A stretch of 64,000 bases of DNA from Melioribacter roseus P3M-2 (GCF_000279145.1 NC_018178.1:1426001-1490000), one strand, 5' to 3'; positions 9,236 to 17,632 are shown, counted from the first letter of the stretch. The notes: generated by a model from the sequence alone, not told the origin. Numbers and translations are program-made.

Positions 9236-11188
9236 TCACTTTACCGTAAATGTTCCCGGTTTTGAAATAGAGTTGTTGTTGTAATCGTCGATGCACCAGA
9301 TTACCCAGTAATAATCTCCTGCTGGCAACGAGGTTTCGCATACCTGCTCTATTGCGTCTTTTGAAATATTGTCTTTTTCCCAGACAAGAATCGGAGAAAG
9401 TTCGTCCGTATAAACTTGTATTTTGAATCTGAATTTGAATCCCGGCGTAAAGCGTTTCCATTTAAATGTAGGGCTGGCGCCGGTTTCCGCTTTGTTGACG
9501 GGACTTTCTATCGATATTTCCTGATTGATTATTCTCTTGATATTCGATTTGCCTACATTAAACTCTCTGGCAAATTTGTCTTTTACCAGAATAGTGAAAT
9601 CGAATCCGATGAGATCTTCTAACGAGGCAACTTTTAAATCCGTAGTTCGAAATGTGTTTTCAAAATATCCGTTGTCGGGATTAAAGACCAGCCGTTTTTT
9701 GAATCCGAGCGAATTATTCGCCGCAAAAACCGTATCGATGTCGTTTTCGTTGTCGGTAATGGTCGCCTGAACGATCATTCTGTAATTTTTTACGTCCGGA
9801 TATTTATTCTGCACGCTCGAATAAATTTGCAGGTTTTGCAAAACGGGCGTCGAGTTGAGGTATTTATCGTCGGCTAATTTGGAAGACGAAGTGGAGAATT
9901 CAACGTAAAGCGAGTCGTTACTGTAGCCGTCCTTTTCAAAATAGAGCCAGCCGTTTTCCGGTTCAATGTCTCTGAACTCATAAAATCCAGAGGAATTCGT
10001 TTGAGTTATTATCGATTTGTTTTTCCAGAATACCGTTACGCCTGGTATCGGTTTGCGCGGCAGAGAAAGAGTCCTGACGTATCCGTACAGGCGGACTTTT
10101 GTGTAATTAAGAATTTTTTCCTGCGCTCTTATATTGTTGCCGCCGTTCCATTCAATATAAACCGAATCGGGACTCAGTCCGTCTTTTTCGAATTTAATCC
10201 ATCCGTCTTTTATTGTAATGCCGGAAAGTTTATAATATCCGAGAGAATTAGAATAAGTGATTATATTTTGATTCTGCCAGATTACCCTTACATTCGAAGC
10301 GGGGTTTCGGGGCGCCGAATAGACAAAGCCGTCGATGGAACCCAGCGAGGGCGAAAGGAATATATTTTCAAGGTGCTTAATGTTTGCGCCGCTCCAGATA
10401 ACATAAACGGAGTCGGCAAAGTATCCTTCCTTTTCAAAAATCAACCAACCGTCTTCAAGCGAAATTTCATTGAATTTATAAAAGCCGTTTGAGTTTGTGA
10501 ATACAAGCAAATTCTGATTTTTCCAATATACTTTTACGTCGGAAAGTTCGCCGCCCGAACCGGAGTAAACATAACCGTCAAGCTGCCCCACGGTCGGAAA
10601 CAGCACCAGATTGTCGATACGCACCTTATTTCGATTTTCCCAGCTCAAGTAAACCGAATCCTCCGCATAGCCTTTTTTTTCAAAATAAATCCAACCGTCT
10701 TCCATTTGTACGTCTTCAATCAGATAGTAGCCTTCTTCGTTTGTAAGCGAAAATTTGTTCTGGTTTTTCCAATAAACTTTTGCGTTTGCCAAGCGCTGGT
10801 TGTTTATTGTAAAGACATAGCCGTCAAAAGAACCGATTCTATAAGAAAGCTGAAATTCCAGATTGCCGATGTGTTTGCCCGAATTCCAGTTGATAAAAAC
10901 CGAATCTTTCGTCATACCGTCTTTTTCTACAAAGAGCCATCCTTCGGACAAAGTCAGGTTTTCGAGTTTGAATTTTCCGGTTGAATCCGAAAGAGAGTAC
11001 ACATTTTGATTCGACCAGGTAATCCTGGCATTGGCAATCGGAAGTTTGGATTCGCCCGACAGATAAACCGCGCCTTCAACCGAACCGAGATTATTGTCCG
11101 GATTTTCGGGGTCGAAGGGATTCAAATGCGGAGCGTCGCACGAAACAAACGCCGCCAAAACCAAAAGAAATAATATCTGCTTTTTCAT
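9236..11188 (-). CDS. Lipoprotein with five tandem carboxypeptidase-regulatory-like domains
   Basis: The N-terminus 'MKKQILFLLVLAAFVSCDAP' is a lipoprotein signal with Cys17. Five similar modules of about 80 residues follow (roughly 36-435). Each begins 'G-S/Q-x-D/E-G-Y/F-V' and contains '-xxWxNQN-', 'GWxxFEKxGY' and 'DSVYxxW'. This beta-sandwich type (carboxypeptidase regulatory-like or CarboxypepD_reg) is common in surface proteins. The last ~200 residues form another beta-rich domain, ending 'ISKPGTFTVK', like a fibronectin-type module. No enzyme motif is present. It is the first gene of the operon that carries the sigma-54 activator and the PEGA kinase. A structural or carbohydrate-contact role at the cell envelope is plausible but unproven. 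Confidence 0.8.
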   Translation of the reverse strand: MKKQILFLLVLAAFVSCDAPHLNPFDPENPDNNLGSVEGAVYLSGESKLPIANARITWSNQNVYSLSDSTGKFKLENLTLSEGWLFVEKDGMTKDSVFINWNSGKHIGNLEFQLSYRIGSFDGYVFTINNQRLANAKVYWKNQNKFSLTNEEGYYLIEDVQMEDGWIYFEKKGYAEDSVYLSWENRNKVRIDNLVLFPTVGQLDGYVYSGSGGELSDVKVYWKNQNLLVFTNSNGFYKFNEISLEDGWLIFEKEGYFADSVYVIWSGANIKHLENIFLSPSLGSIDGFVYSAPRNPASNVRVIWQNQNIITYSNSLGYYKLSGITIKDGWIKFEKDGLSPDSVYIEWNGGNNIRAQEKILNYTKVRLYGYVRTLSLPRKPIPGVTVFWKNKSIITQTNSSGFYEFRDIEPENGWLYFEKDGYSNDSLYVEFSTSSSKLADDKYLNSTPVLQNLQIYSSVQNKYPDVKNYRMIVQATITDNENDIDTVFAANNSLGFKKRLVFNPDNGYFENTFRTTDLKVASLEDLIGFDFTILVKDKFAREFNVGKSNIKRIINQEISIESPVNKAETGASPTFKWKRFTPGFKFRFKIQVYTDELSPILVWEKDNISKDAIEQVCETSLPAGDYYWVIWCIDDYNNNSISKPGTFTVK

Positions 11189-11231
11189 CTAATTGATTAA
11201 AATTGACTCTATTAAGATATGATATTTGCGC

Positions 11232-11256
11232 AAAATTTTCGCAATGCGAAAATTTT
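11232..11256 (-). terminator. Candidate terminator between the PhzF gene and the lipoprotein operon
   Basis: An 11-bp inverted repeat (AAAATTTTCGC / GCGAAAATTTT) with a 3-base loop lies in the gap between two minus-strand genes. The stem is AT-rich and its T-run is short in the minus direction, longer in the plus direction. Confidence 0.45.
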
Positions 11257-11274
11257 TTTGGGTAATTATCTCAT

Positions 11275-12057
11275 TTAGCAATAAATTTTACCTTTTAGAT
11301 AGAGAACAGCATTGCCTTTAATCCTTGTTCGGTCTTCCAGGTAATGGCAAATTAATTCGCCCCCTCGCTTCGAAACCTGGCGCGCGGTTAAAGTTTTTTT
11401 GTCTAATTTTTCGGACCAATAAGGCGTTAGAACGGTATGAGCCGAGCCGGTAACCGGATCTTCGTCGATACCTTCGTTTGGCACAAATACTCTCGAGACG
11501 AAATCGACTTCTTTTCCTCTTGCGGAAATGATTACGGCATGTCGGTGCAATTTTTTAATTGCTTCGATGTCGGGAATATAATTGCGAACAAAATCTTCGT
11601 CGTCGAAAATCAACAGAAGGAAAAAACCGTCTTCGAGCGATTCGATCGGTTTTCTGCCAAAACATTCGAATGTTCCTTCGGGAGCAGCCGTCGGTTTCGG
11701 TTTGTGAGAAGGGAAATCGAGCGTTAAATAATCATTTTCTTTCGAGACAGAAAGAAGTCCGCTTTTTGAAACGAAATTTAAAACCCGCGCATTCTTTTCG
11801 ATGAAATTGAAAATGACAAACGCAGCGGCGAGCGTGGCGTGACCGCAAAGAGGAACTTCCGAAACCGGCGTCATCCAACGAATTTTGTAATTGTCCCCGT
11901 TTTTGATAAAAAACGCCGTCTCCGAAAGATTGTTTTCCGCCGCAAGTTTTTGCATTAAATTATCGTCGAGCCAATTTTCCAGAGGCACAACAGCGGCGGG
12001 ATTGCCTTTGAATAATTCTGACGTAAAAGCGTCGACCTGGTAAATATCGAGTTCCAT
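11275..12057 (-). CDS. PhzF family phenazine biosynthesis-like isomerase
   Basis: The 260-residue protein has the two-fold PhzF/diaminopimelate-epimerase-like fold signature. The start is 'IYQVDAFTSELFKGNPAAV', then 'NNLSETAFF' with the catalytic glutamate of PhzF proteins (about residue 45), 'VPLCGHATLAAA', and near the end 'DEDPVTGSAHTVLTPYW'. PhzF itself isomerises a phenazine precursor, but most relatives in bacteria without phenazine genes have unknown substrates. No phenazine genes are seen here. It lies 12 bp downstream of the acidic protein gene and is probably co-transcribed with it. Confidence 0.9.
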   Translation of the reverse strand: MELDIYQVDAFTSELFKGNPAAVVPLENWLDDNLMQKLAAENNLSETAFFIKNGDNYKIRWMTPVSEVPLCGHATLAAAFVIFNFIEKNARVLNFVSKSGLLSVSKENDYLTLDFPSHKPKPTAAPEGTFECFGRKPIESLEDGFFLLLIFDDEDFVRNYIPDIEAIKKLHRHAVIISARGKEVDFVSRVFVPNEGIDEDPVTGSAHTVLTPYWSEKLDKKTLTARQVSKRGGELICHYLEDRTRIKGNAVLYLKGKIYC

Positions 12058-12069
12058 TTCCGTTCCGTT

Positions 12070-12582
12070 TTAATACAGTTCTTCGTCGTCTTCGAAGTCG
12101 TCGCCGAATAGATCGTCGATATCGATATCCTCGTCGTCTAAATCGACATTGTCGATGTCCACCAGCGGCGGTTCGTCTTCCGAATCCGCTTTTTCATCGT
12201 CATCGGCGGAAATATATTCGTCGTCTTCGCTGAAAAAAGTATCCCGCTTAGAATAATTCTCGTCCATTCGGTCCATTACCTGTCCAACCAGCTCGTCGGT
12301 TATATCGCTCTTCATTTGTTTTACTGAAGGTTTCGCCCCGAGCGAATCTTCGGCTGCGGGAGTCGATTCCCATAATTCCTCGATGTTTTTCTTGTCGAGC
12401 TTAGAGAGAAATTTGTCGATTTCTTTTTCAATCGTATTTATATGTTTTTGCTCCCACTCGCCCTCTTCGGTTAATTGACTTTTCATGAAGTCCCAGAAAG
12501 AGCCGCTTCTTTTGCCCGGTTCCGGGAGTTTCTTTAAAGACGTGATTACATCGTCGACTAATTTTTTCATTGTCTTGGACAT
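12070..12582 (-). CDS. Highly acidic protein of unknown function
   Basis: I do not recognise a family. The 170-residue product has a helical, charged N-terminal half ('KKLVDDVITSLKKLPEPGKR', 'WEQKHINTIEKEIDKFLSKL'). Its C-terminal half is very rich in Asp and Glu, ending '...DIDDLFGDDFEDDEELY'. There is no signal peptide, membrane segment or cysteine. Such acidic tails occur on proteins that bind basic partners, but nothing here shows which. The frame is well supported by codon pattern and by its position in front of the PhzF gene (12 bp gap). Confidence 0.7.
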   Translation of the reverse strand: MSKTMKKLVDDVITSLKKLPEPGKRSGSFWDFMKSQLTEEGEWEQKHINTIEKEIDKFLSKLDKKNIEELWESTPAAEDSLGAKPSVKQMKSDITDELVGQVMDRMDENYSKRDTFFSEDDEYISADDDEKADSEDEPPLVDIDNVDLDDEDIDIDDLFGDDFEDDEELY

Positions 12583-12714
12583 AAATTCCTCTCATTTAAA
12601 ATGATATCATAAAAATAGTTTTACTGACAAAGGATAATATATATATAGAAAAGAAATAATGAAAATATAATTTCCGTTAAGCGCAAATTTATTATTTTGG
12701 AAGTAGAAAAAAAT

Positions 12715-12786
12715 GCCCCTGTAGTTCAAAGGATAGAACGCGAGCCTCCGGAGCTCGAGATGTGGGTTCGATTCCCGCCGGGGGTA
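12715..12786 (+). tRNA. tRNA-Arg (anticodon CCG)
   Basis: A full cloverleaf of 72 bases can be drawn. The D stem is GTTC/GAAC. The anticodon stem is CGAGC/GCTCG with loop CTCCGGA, giving anticodon CCG. The T stem is GTGGG/CCCGC with loop TTCGATT. The acceptor stem is GCCCCTG/CGGGGGT, which has a G-T closing pair. The 3' CCA is not encoded. It would read CGG arginine codons. Confidence 0.93.
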
Positions 12787-12815
12787 CAGATTTTCTCCAT
12801 ATTGTAAGGATAGCT

Positions 12816-14105
12816 ATGTCTTTCAAAAAAACTCTCACTCAATTCCCCCGCAATTTCTGGACAGTAATCACAATGGAATTTTTTGAGCGAGGCTCATATT
12901 ACGGCGTTATGTCTGTCCTGTCGGTTTATCTTGTCATAAGCCAAGACGAAGGCGGGCTCGGATTTTCAAAAGAGAGCGTGGGTATAATCAAAAGCACCAT
13001 TACGCCGCTGCTTTATTTTTTGCCCATTCTCTCCGGAGCAATAGCCGACAGATTCGGCTATAAAAAAACTCTTATGTTTGCATTCGTACTTATGAGCAGC
13101 GGATATTTTTTGACTTCTCTTTTTACTTCTTACGGACTGGTTTTTGCAAGTTTGATTTTGATGGCGATCGGCGCGGGATTTTTTAAGCCCGTTATATCGG
13201 GTACGATTGCGCGCAGCACGGACAAATCGAATTCAACGCTTGCTTTCGGAATATTTTATTGGACAATTAATCTGGGCGCGTTTTTATTCCCTCTTATTCT
13301 CGTACCGATGCTGAAGCAAATATCGTGGTCGTATATTTTCGTAATGGCGGCTGTGGGAACGGGCTGGCTTATTTTGCTCAACATATTTGTGTACAAGGAA
13401 CCGGAAAAGCCGAGCAATACAAAGTCGTTGGCGCGGGTTCTTGTCGATATGGTAAAAGTTCTCGGAGATTTCAGATTCGTAATTATGATTGTAATTTATT
13501 CGGGATTCTGGATTCTCTATTTCCAACAGTTCGACACGGTGCTCTGGTACGTAAGAGAATATGTGGATACAACGCCGGTAAATAATCTGGTAAATTCCGC
13601 TCTTGGAATCTTTGTTTCGAATCCGAATTGGAAATTCGACGTGGAACATGTAACGGTTATTAATGCCGGCACAATCATTTTACTGCAGATATTCATTTCC
13701 AATCTGGTAAAAAACAAGAAGGCGCTGCCTACAATGATTACGGGTATAGCTCTCGGAACAATAGGAATGGGAATACTCGCAATTTCAACTCACCCTTACG
13801 TTTTTATTCTGGGAATTTTTATTTTTTCCGTCGGCGAAATGACCGCGCATCCTAAATTTATAAGTTACGTGGGTCTTATTGCTCCGGAGGATAAAAAGGC
13901 GCTCTATCTGGGTTATGCGTTTCTTTACGGTGTAATCGGCAGCGGAATAGGAGGCGTTCTTGGAGCAAACCTGTATGTTCACTTTGTCGACAATTTGAAA
14001 AATCCCCAAATCTTATGGCTCATTTTCAGTTCTATAGGACTTGCCACAATTGTCGGCTTGCTTTTATACAACAAATTTTTGCGTCCCAAAACAGAAGATG
14101 TGTAA
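12816..14105 (+). CDS. POT-family (proton-dependent oligopeptide type) MFS transporter
   Basis: The 429-residue protein has about twelve membrane segments. Its N-terminal motif 'FWTVITMEFFERGSYYGVMS' matches the ExxER-xxYY pattern of the POT/PTR family, which couples peptide uptake to protons. 'GAIADRFGYKKTLM' is the MFS motif A. A short loop with hydrophobic pairs lies in the middle, as in bacterial POT proteins. Substrate could be di- or tripeptides or another small compound. I use ATG 12816, with 'TAAGGA' 6 bases ahead, because a frame opening at 12762 would overlap the tRNA. The Wzi-like gene follows after 6 bp, so the two form an operon. Confidence 0.85.
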   Translation: MSFKKTLTQFPRNFWTVITMEFFERGSYYGVMSVLSVYLVISQDEGGLGFSKESVGIIKSTITPLLYFLPILSGAIADRFGYKKTLMFAFVLMSSGYFLTSLFTSYGLVFASLILMAIGAGFFKPVISGTIARSTDKSNSTLAFGIFYWTINLGAFLFPLILVPMLKQISWSYIFVMAAVGTGWLILLNIFVYKEPEKPSNTKSLARVLVDMVKVLGDFRFVIMIVIYSGFWILYFQQFDTVLWYVREYVDTTPVNNLVNSALGIFVSNPNWKFDVEHVTVINAGTIILLQIFISNLVKNKKALPTMITGIALGTIGMGILAISTHPYVFILGIFIFSVGEMTAHPKFISYVGLIAPEDKKALYLGYAFLYGVIGSGIGGVLGANLYVHFVDNLKNPQILWLIFSSIGLATIVGLLLYNKFLRPKTEDV

Positions 14106-14111
14106 GAAAAT

Positions 14112-15764
14112 ATGAAGCGAAAAATTATTTCGTTATTGTTATTCGTTATCGTTATGCCTGTTTTTTCTCAACAGGAAAATGTGCCGTTAGACCACCCGGT
14201 CTATATTTTCTTAAAAGAAATGAAAGTCAAAGGTATTCTTGACAATATTTATGAAGACAATTCCAATTTATCCCGCAAAGAGGTGTGGAACTTTCTTGAG
14301 AACATACGGAAGAAGAGTAACGAACTGTCCGGAACAGAAACGGGATTGCTCGCCAAATTCGCTGAGGAATTCGACCCGGCGCAATCGAATGTCGTTAATC
14401 TGATTGACGGAGCGGGATTGAAGGGTCTGTTTGAAGACAGGGTTAAAAACGCGTTTTCGTATAACGACAAAAACGCAAATCTTTACTTCGAAATACTGGG
14501 CCGCGCTATGCACGGACAAATTGTTAAACCAAAAATCAATAATTCCGAATTGCTCGATATCGGATTTCGCATGCGCGGTACATTGTTCGGAAAATTGGGT
14601 TACAGTATGACGATACAAAAAGGCGGAGTGTGGGGCTCTTCAGGCAAAGCGCCGATTTTCGACCCGAGGTTGAATTACAATTTCAAATTCTACGAGAACA
14701 TCGAGAATATTTCCAATTACGATTTTACCGAAGGATATTTGCGCTACAATACCGAACCTGCGGAAGGGATGGATCTGGCTTTTCAAATCGGTAGGGAAAA
14801 AATAAAACTCGGCTACGGCTACGGAGAGCCGCTCGCGCTTACCGGCAATCATCCTTATATCGATTTTATCAGGATGAATTTTCGCTACGGCATATTAAAC
14901 TTCTATTCGTTGCACGGTTCAACAGTGGGTGAATTTCATGAAGACCGCTCTCTCAATTACACAAAATATATCGCTTATAATAAATTTACCCTCTCGTTTC
15001 CGGGATTGTTTAATGCCGGTATAGGCGAAGCGGTTATCTATACGGGCAGGAGTCTCGATTTGGCGTATTTGAATCCGTTTGCGTTCTATAAATTCGAAGA
15101 AATGTCGTTGCAGGACAGGGATAACGGCGTTCTGTTTCTGGATATGCAAACAAAATTCTTGAAAAATCTCGAATTGCAGGGAACGTTTTTCCTCGATGAA
15201 AATATCCTGTCGCACCTGCAGGAACTGAATCTTTATTCGAATAAAACGGCTTACCAAATCGGCGCTTTCTGGTATTCGCCGTTCGGTTTGGATGATTTAT
15301 CGTTGATTGCGGAATATACTAAAATAAGACCGTATGTTTATTCGCATATCACTTTTAAAAATTCTTATACGGCCCACAGCCAGCTTTTAGGGCACCGGAT
15401 CGGACCAAATTCCGACGAGTTGCTTATTAAAACCGCTTATAATGTGAACGAAAAATTGAGATTGGAAGCGGAATACAGATACGTAAGAAACGGCGAAAAT
15501 ATATACGACGCATTGGGCAACTTGGTGTTCAACGCGGGCGGCGATCCGCTTGTGTCGCACCGTCAGGGCATTGACCCCGAACATATCGATTTCCTCGACG
15601 GGATAAGGTTCGGCAACGATTTAATATTGCTAACCATAAAATACGAACCCGTGAGGGATTTCCACTTCGAAGTTTCCTACTTTTATCATTCCACAAAAAA
15701 CATAACGGAAAATCGCCGGAATGACAATCGGCATTTTTACATTAAAATGTACTTCGATTTATAA
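14112..15764 (+). CDS. Capsule assembly Wzi-like outer-membrane beta-barrel protein
   Basis: The 550-residue protein has a signal peptide ending 'VMPVFSQ'. Next comes an N-terminal helical part containing 'DHPVYIFLKEMKVKGIL', typical of the Wzi-like proteins of Bacteroidota. The rest is a long run of alternating amphipathic strands. The last residue pattern 'HFYIKMYFDL' fits a barrel end, though Leu rather than Phe closes it. Wzi of E. coli is an outer-membrane lectin that holds capsule polysaccharide; the Bacteroidota relatives are assigned by similarity only. No capsule operon is nearby. Confidence 0.78.
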   Translation: MKRKIISLLLFVIVMPVFSQQENVPLDHPVYIFLKEMKVKGILDNIYEDNSNLSRKEVWNFLENIRKKSNELSGTETGLLAKFAEEFDPAQSNVVNLIDGAGLKGLFEDRVKNAFSYNDKNANLYFEILGRAMHGQIVKPKINNSELLDIGFRMRGTLFGKLGYSMTIQKGGVWGSSGKAPIFDPRLNYNFKFYENIENISNYDFTEGYLRYNTEPAEGMDLAFQIGREKIKLGYGYGEPLALTGNHPYIDFIRMNFRYGILNFYSLHGSTVGEFHEDRSLNYTKYIAYNKFTLSFPGLFNAGIGEAVIYTGRSLDLAYLNPFAFYKFEEMSLQDRDNGVLFLDMQTKFLKNLELQGTFFLDENILSHLQELNLYSNKTAYQIGAFWYSPFGLDDLSLIAEYTKIRPYVYSHITFKNSYTAHSQLLGHRIGPNSDELLIKTAYNVNEKLRLEAEYRYVRNGENIYDALGNLVFNAGGDPLVSHRQGIDPEHIDFLDGIRFGNDLILLTIKYEPVRDFHFEVSYFYHSTKNITENRRNDNRHFYIKMYFDL

Positions 15765-15787
15765 TTGGATTTTAATTTAGGAAGGGG

Positions 15788-15852
15788 ATAGAGGGAAGCG
15801 GAGGAAAGAGATGTCGAGGGCAAAACATCTCTCTGAGCATGCTCCCCTCTAT
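15788..15852. repeat. Nested inverted repeat (possible hairpin) after the Wzi-like gene
   Basis: An outer arm ATAGAGGG / CCCTCTAT (15788-15795 and 15845-15852) encloses an inner perfect stem AGAGATGT / ACATCTCT (15807-15814 and 15825-15832). No T-run follows directly. It may terminate transcription from the left or be a processed RNA end. The rest of this 200-bp gap shows nothing else. Confidence 0.4.
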
Positions 15853-15964
15853 ATAGTAGTTGAGGGTGTTTTAAACTTTTTTCTGTTTTGAGTCAGTAAG
15901 AATTTACTTAGACAAATATAAAAAGAACATAATAAAAAGCCACAAAAAAATTCGAGAAAAATTT

Positions 15965-16357
15965 TTACACCGCTTTGTTTTTTTCTTTTTCTTTAACGTC
16001 CGAAATAACGGTTTTCAATATTTTCAAAAAACTGTCGAATTCTGTCAACTTGTCAAAATTGTAATCAACACCCAGGTCGAAAAATCTTTTCCTTAGTATC
16101 GGAATGTCGTACGACGTCAAAAGAATTATAACAGCGTCTTTGTTTTTCGATTTGGTTAACTCGATTACTTTTTTCAACTCGCCTTCGGTGCTGTCGCCGT
16201 CAATAATTACAATATCAAAAGAACACTTGGATAATTCTTTAACCGTTCCGTAGAGATTACGTGTCAAAATAACATCTGCCTGCGAATTAATCAACTTAAT
16301 TTGTTTAGCGATAATTTTTCTTACGTCATTTGAATATTCGAAAACAAGTAATCTCAT
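15965..16357 (-). CDS. Degenerate response-regulator receiver protein
   Basis: The 130-residue protein is a single receiver (CheY-like) domain without output domain. The phosphoacceptor region 'FDIVIIDGDS' offers Asp53. Thr81 ('LLTS') and Lys103 ('FDKL') fit the switch and lysine positions. The acidic pair at the N-terminus that normally binds magnesium is replaced by 'FEYSND', so only Glu7 and perhaps Asp11 remain. This suggests weak or altered phosphorylation. It is the last of three response-regulator genes downstream of a large hybrid-type PAS kinase. About 115 bp separate it from the CheY-like gene ahead. Confidence 0.75.
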   Translation of the reverse strand: MRLLVFEYSNDVRKIIAKQIKLINSQADVILTRNLYGTVKELSKCSFDIVIIDGDSTEGELKKVIELTKSKNKDAVIILLTSYDIPILRKRFFDLGVDYNFDKLTEFDSFLKILKTVISDVKEKEKNKAV

Positions 16358-16460
16358 ACAACTACAACCGGCTTAAATTTTATCAGCAACTTAAAGAACA
16401 AACGGAAGGTGTCAAATAGTAAAAAAATTATTTTTGCGTCGAAAATCGCTCGCAAATACC

Positions 16461-16476
16461 GTAGTAAAATTACTAC
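16461..16476. promoter_or_regulatory. 7-2-7 dyad, copy 1
   Basis: GTAGTAAAATTACTAC is a 7-bp inverted repeat with a 2-base spacer. It overlaps the stop codon of the CheY-like gene and lies about 105 bp ahead of the start of the next response-regulator gene at 16357. An identical copy stands at 16942-16957. Repeats of 7-2-7 layout are the binding form of NarL-type regulators; binding here is inferred. Confidence 0.4.
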
Positions 16477-16847
16477 TCAACCGTTCCGTTGCCGCCCAAT
16501 TTTTTCAGCGTCGATATCAGTTTTTCAATATCGGCGGACTTGTCGAAAAAATATTCGGCTTCTTTGGCGGCTTTCCTGAAAATAGGATCGGTATAGTTTG
16601 TAAACATTATGACAATCGGCTTGGAATTTAATCCGCTCTTGATTTTGTACAAAATGTCGATGCCGCTTTGTTCGCCGAGATTGATGTCGAGAATCAAAAT
16701 GTCGGGCGTTTCGTCGACAATTTTTTCTATGGCAGATTGATAGTCTTCGGCTTCGTCGTAGAGCTCAATTCCTTCTATTGAGTCGATAATCTTTTTAAGA
16801 TTATGTCGTACAATATGAGAATCGTCAACGATCAGCACTTTTTTCAT
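16473..16847 (-). CDS. CheY-like single-domain response regulator
   Basis: All receiver residues are present in the 124-residue protein: Asp8/Asp9 ('LIVDDSH'), phosphoacceptor Asp54 ('ILILDINLG'), Thr83 ('MFTN') and Lys103 ('FDKS'). There is no output domain, so it acts through protein contact. It is in line with the LuxR-type regulator (about 105 bp ahead) and the PAS kinase, and is probably phosphorylated by that or a related kinase. Confidence 0.88.
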   Translation of the reverse strand: MKKVLIVDDSHIVRHNLKKIIDSIEGIELYDEAEDYQSAIEKIVDETPDILILDINLGEQSGIDILYKIKSGLNSKPIVIMFTNYTDPIFRKAAKEAEYFFDKSADIEKLISTLKKLGGNGTVE

Positions 16848-16941
16848 TATCGGTTCTGCCGTTTTTAAATAAATAAATTAAGTCGTAATAAATATAAAAC
16901 TCGCGTTTGAAGAAAAAAGTAGCAAAAATAATTAAAGAGGC

Positions 16942-16957
16942 GTAGTAAAATTACTAC
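16942..16957. promoter_or_regulatory. 7-2-7 dyad, copy 2
   Basis: GTAGTAAAATTACTAC again overlaps the stop codon of a response-regulator gene (16954-17598). It lies about 95 bp ahead of the next start at 16847. It is identical to the copy at 16461-16476. Confidence 0.4.
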
Positions 16958-17598
16958 GAGTTATACTCGTTAATGTTATGCTGAATAGCGAAGCGGATAA
17001 GGTCGGCGGTCGATTTCAGATCGAGTTTTTCAAGAATACGGCTACGGTAGGTGTTTACTGTCGAGACGCTCAGATTCAGATCGCGGGCAATATCGGTTTG
17101 CGATTTGCCGGTAGAGATTAATTTTAGAATTAACATTTCCCTGTCGGATAAAAGCTCTAGCGGCTCTTTGTCGGCTTTATTCTCTTCGAGGTCTTCGGCA
17201 AGTTTTTCGGCAAGAGTCTGCGAGATGTATTTTCTGCCCGATGAAATTTTACGAATAGCATTAATTATCTCGTCGACTGCGGAATCCTTTGTAATATAAC
17301 CCGAAGCGCCCGCTTTTAAAGTTCTTTTGGCGAATTGGTCTTCCGGCATCATTGTCATTACAAGAATCTTGCTTTCGGGCAGGAGAGTTTTAATATCCTT
17401 CAACACATCGAGCCCGCTTCTGCCCGGCATAGACAGATCGAGTATAATCAGGTCGGGTTTTAATTTCATTACGTCGTCTATGATATCGAGAGGATTGCCG
17501 GTTTCTCCGACTACCTTCATGTCGGATTCGTGTTTTATTAAATTCTTAATGCCCTCTCTTATCAAAGAGTGATCGTCGGCTATATATATAGTTAACAT
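16954..17598 (-). CDS. NarL/FixJ-family response regulator with LuxR-type DNA-binding domain
   Basis: The receiver part (1-120) has Asp8/Asp9 ('IADDHS'), phosphoacceptor Asp54 ('LIILDLSMPG'), Thr82 ('VMTMM') and Lys104 ('ITKD'). A LuxR helix-turn-helix follows (about 148-205; 'LSDREMLILKLISTGKS', 'DIARDLNLSVSTVNTYRSRI'). It is 69 bp downstream of the HisKA_3-type kinase gene, and that kinase class normally pairs with this regulator class, so the two form a two-component system. The ribosome binding site AAGG lies inside the 3' arm of a hairpin (17602-17632), which could lower or switch translation. Confidence 0.93.
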   Translation of the reverse strand: MLTIYIADDHSLIREGIKNLIKHESDMKVVGETGNPLDIIDDVMKLKPDLIILDLSMPGRSGLDVLKDIKTLLPESKILVMTMMPEDQFAKRTLKAGASGYITKDSAVDEIINAIRKISSGRKYISQTLAEKLAEDLEENKADKEPLELLSDREMLILKLISTGKSQTDIARDLNLSVSTVNTYRSRILEKLDLKSTADLIRFAIQHNINEYNS

Positions 17599-17601
17599 AA
17601 C

Positions 17602-17632
17602 TAACCTTAATTATGGTTATAATCTAAGGTTA
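17602..17632 (-). promoter_or_regulatory. Hairpin covering the ribosome binding site of the NarL-type regulator
   Basis: On the minus strand TAACCTTAGATTAT and ATAATTAAGGTTA pair with one bulged base around an AACC loop. The Shine-Dalgarno AAGG sits in the 3' arm, six bases before ATG 17598. The same sequence is also a possible dyad operator. Confidence 0.45.

Noticed and set aside
12762-12815. Upstream extension of the POT transporter gene
   Set aside because: It would begin inside the tRNA-Arg gene. The ATG at 12816 has a ribosome binding site and matches the family start.
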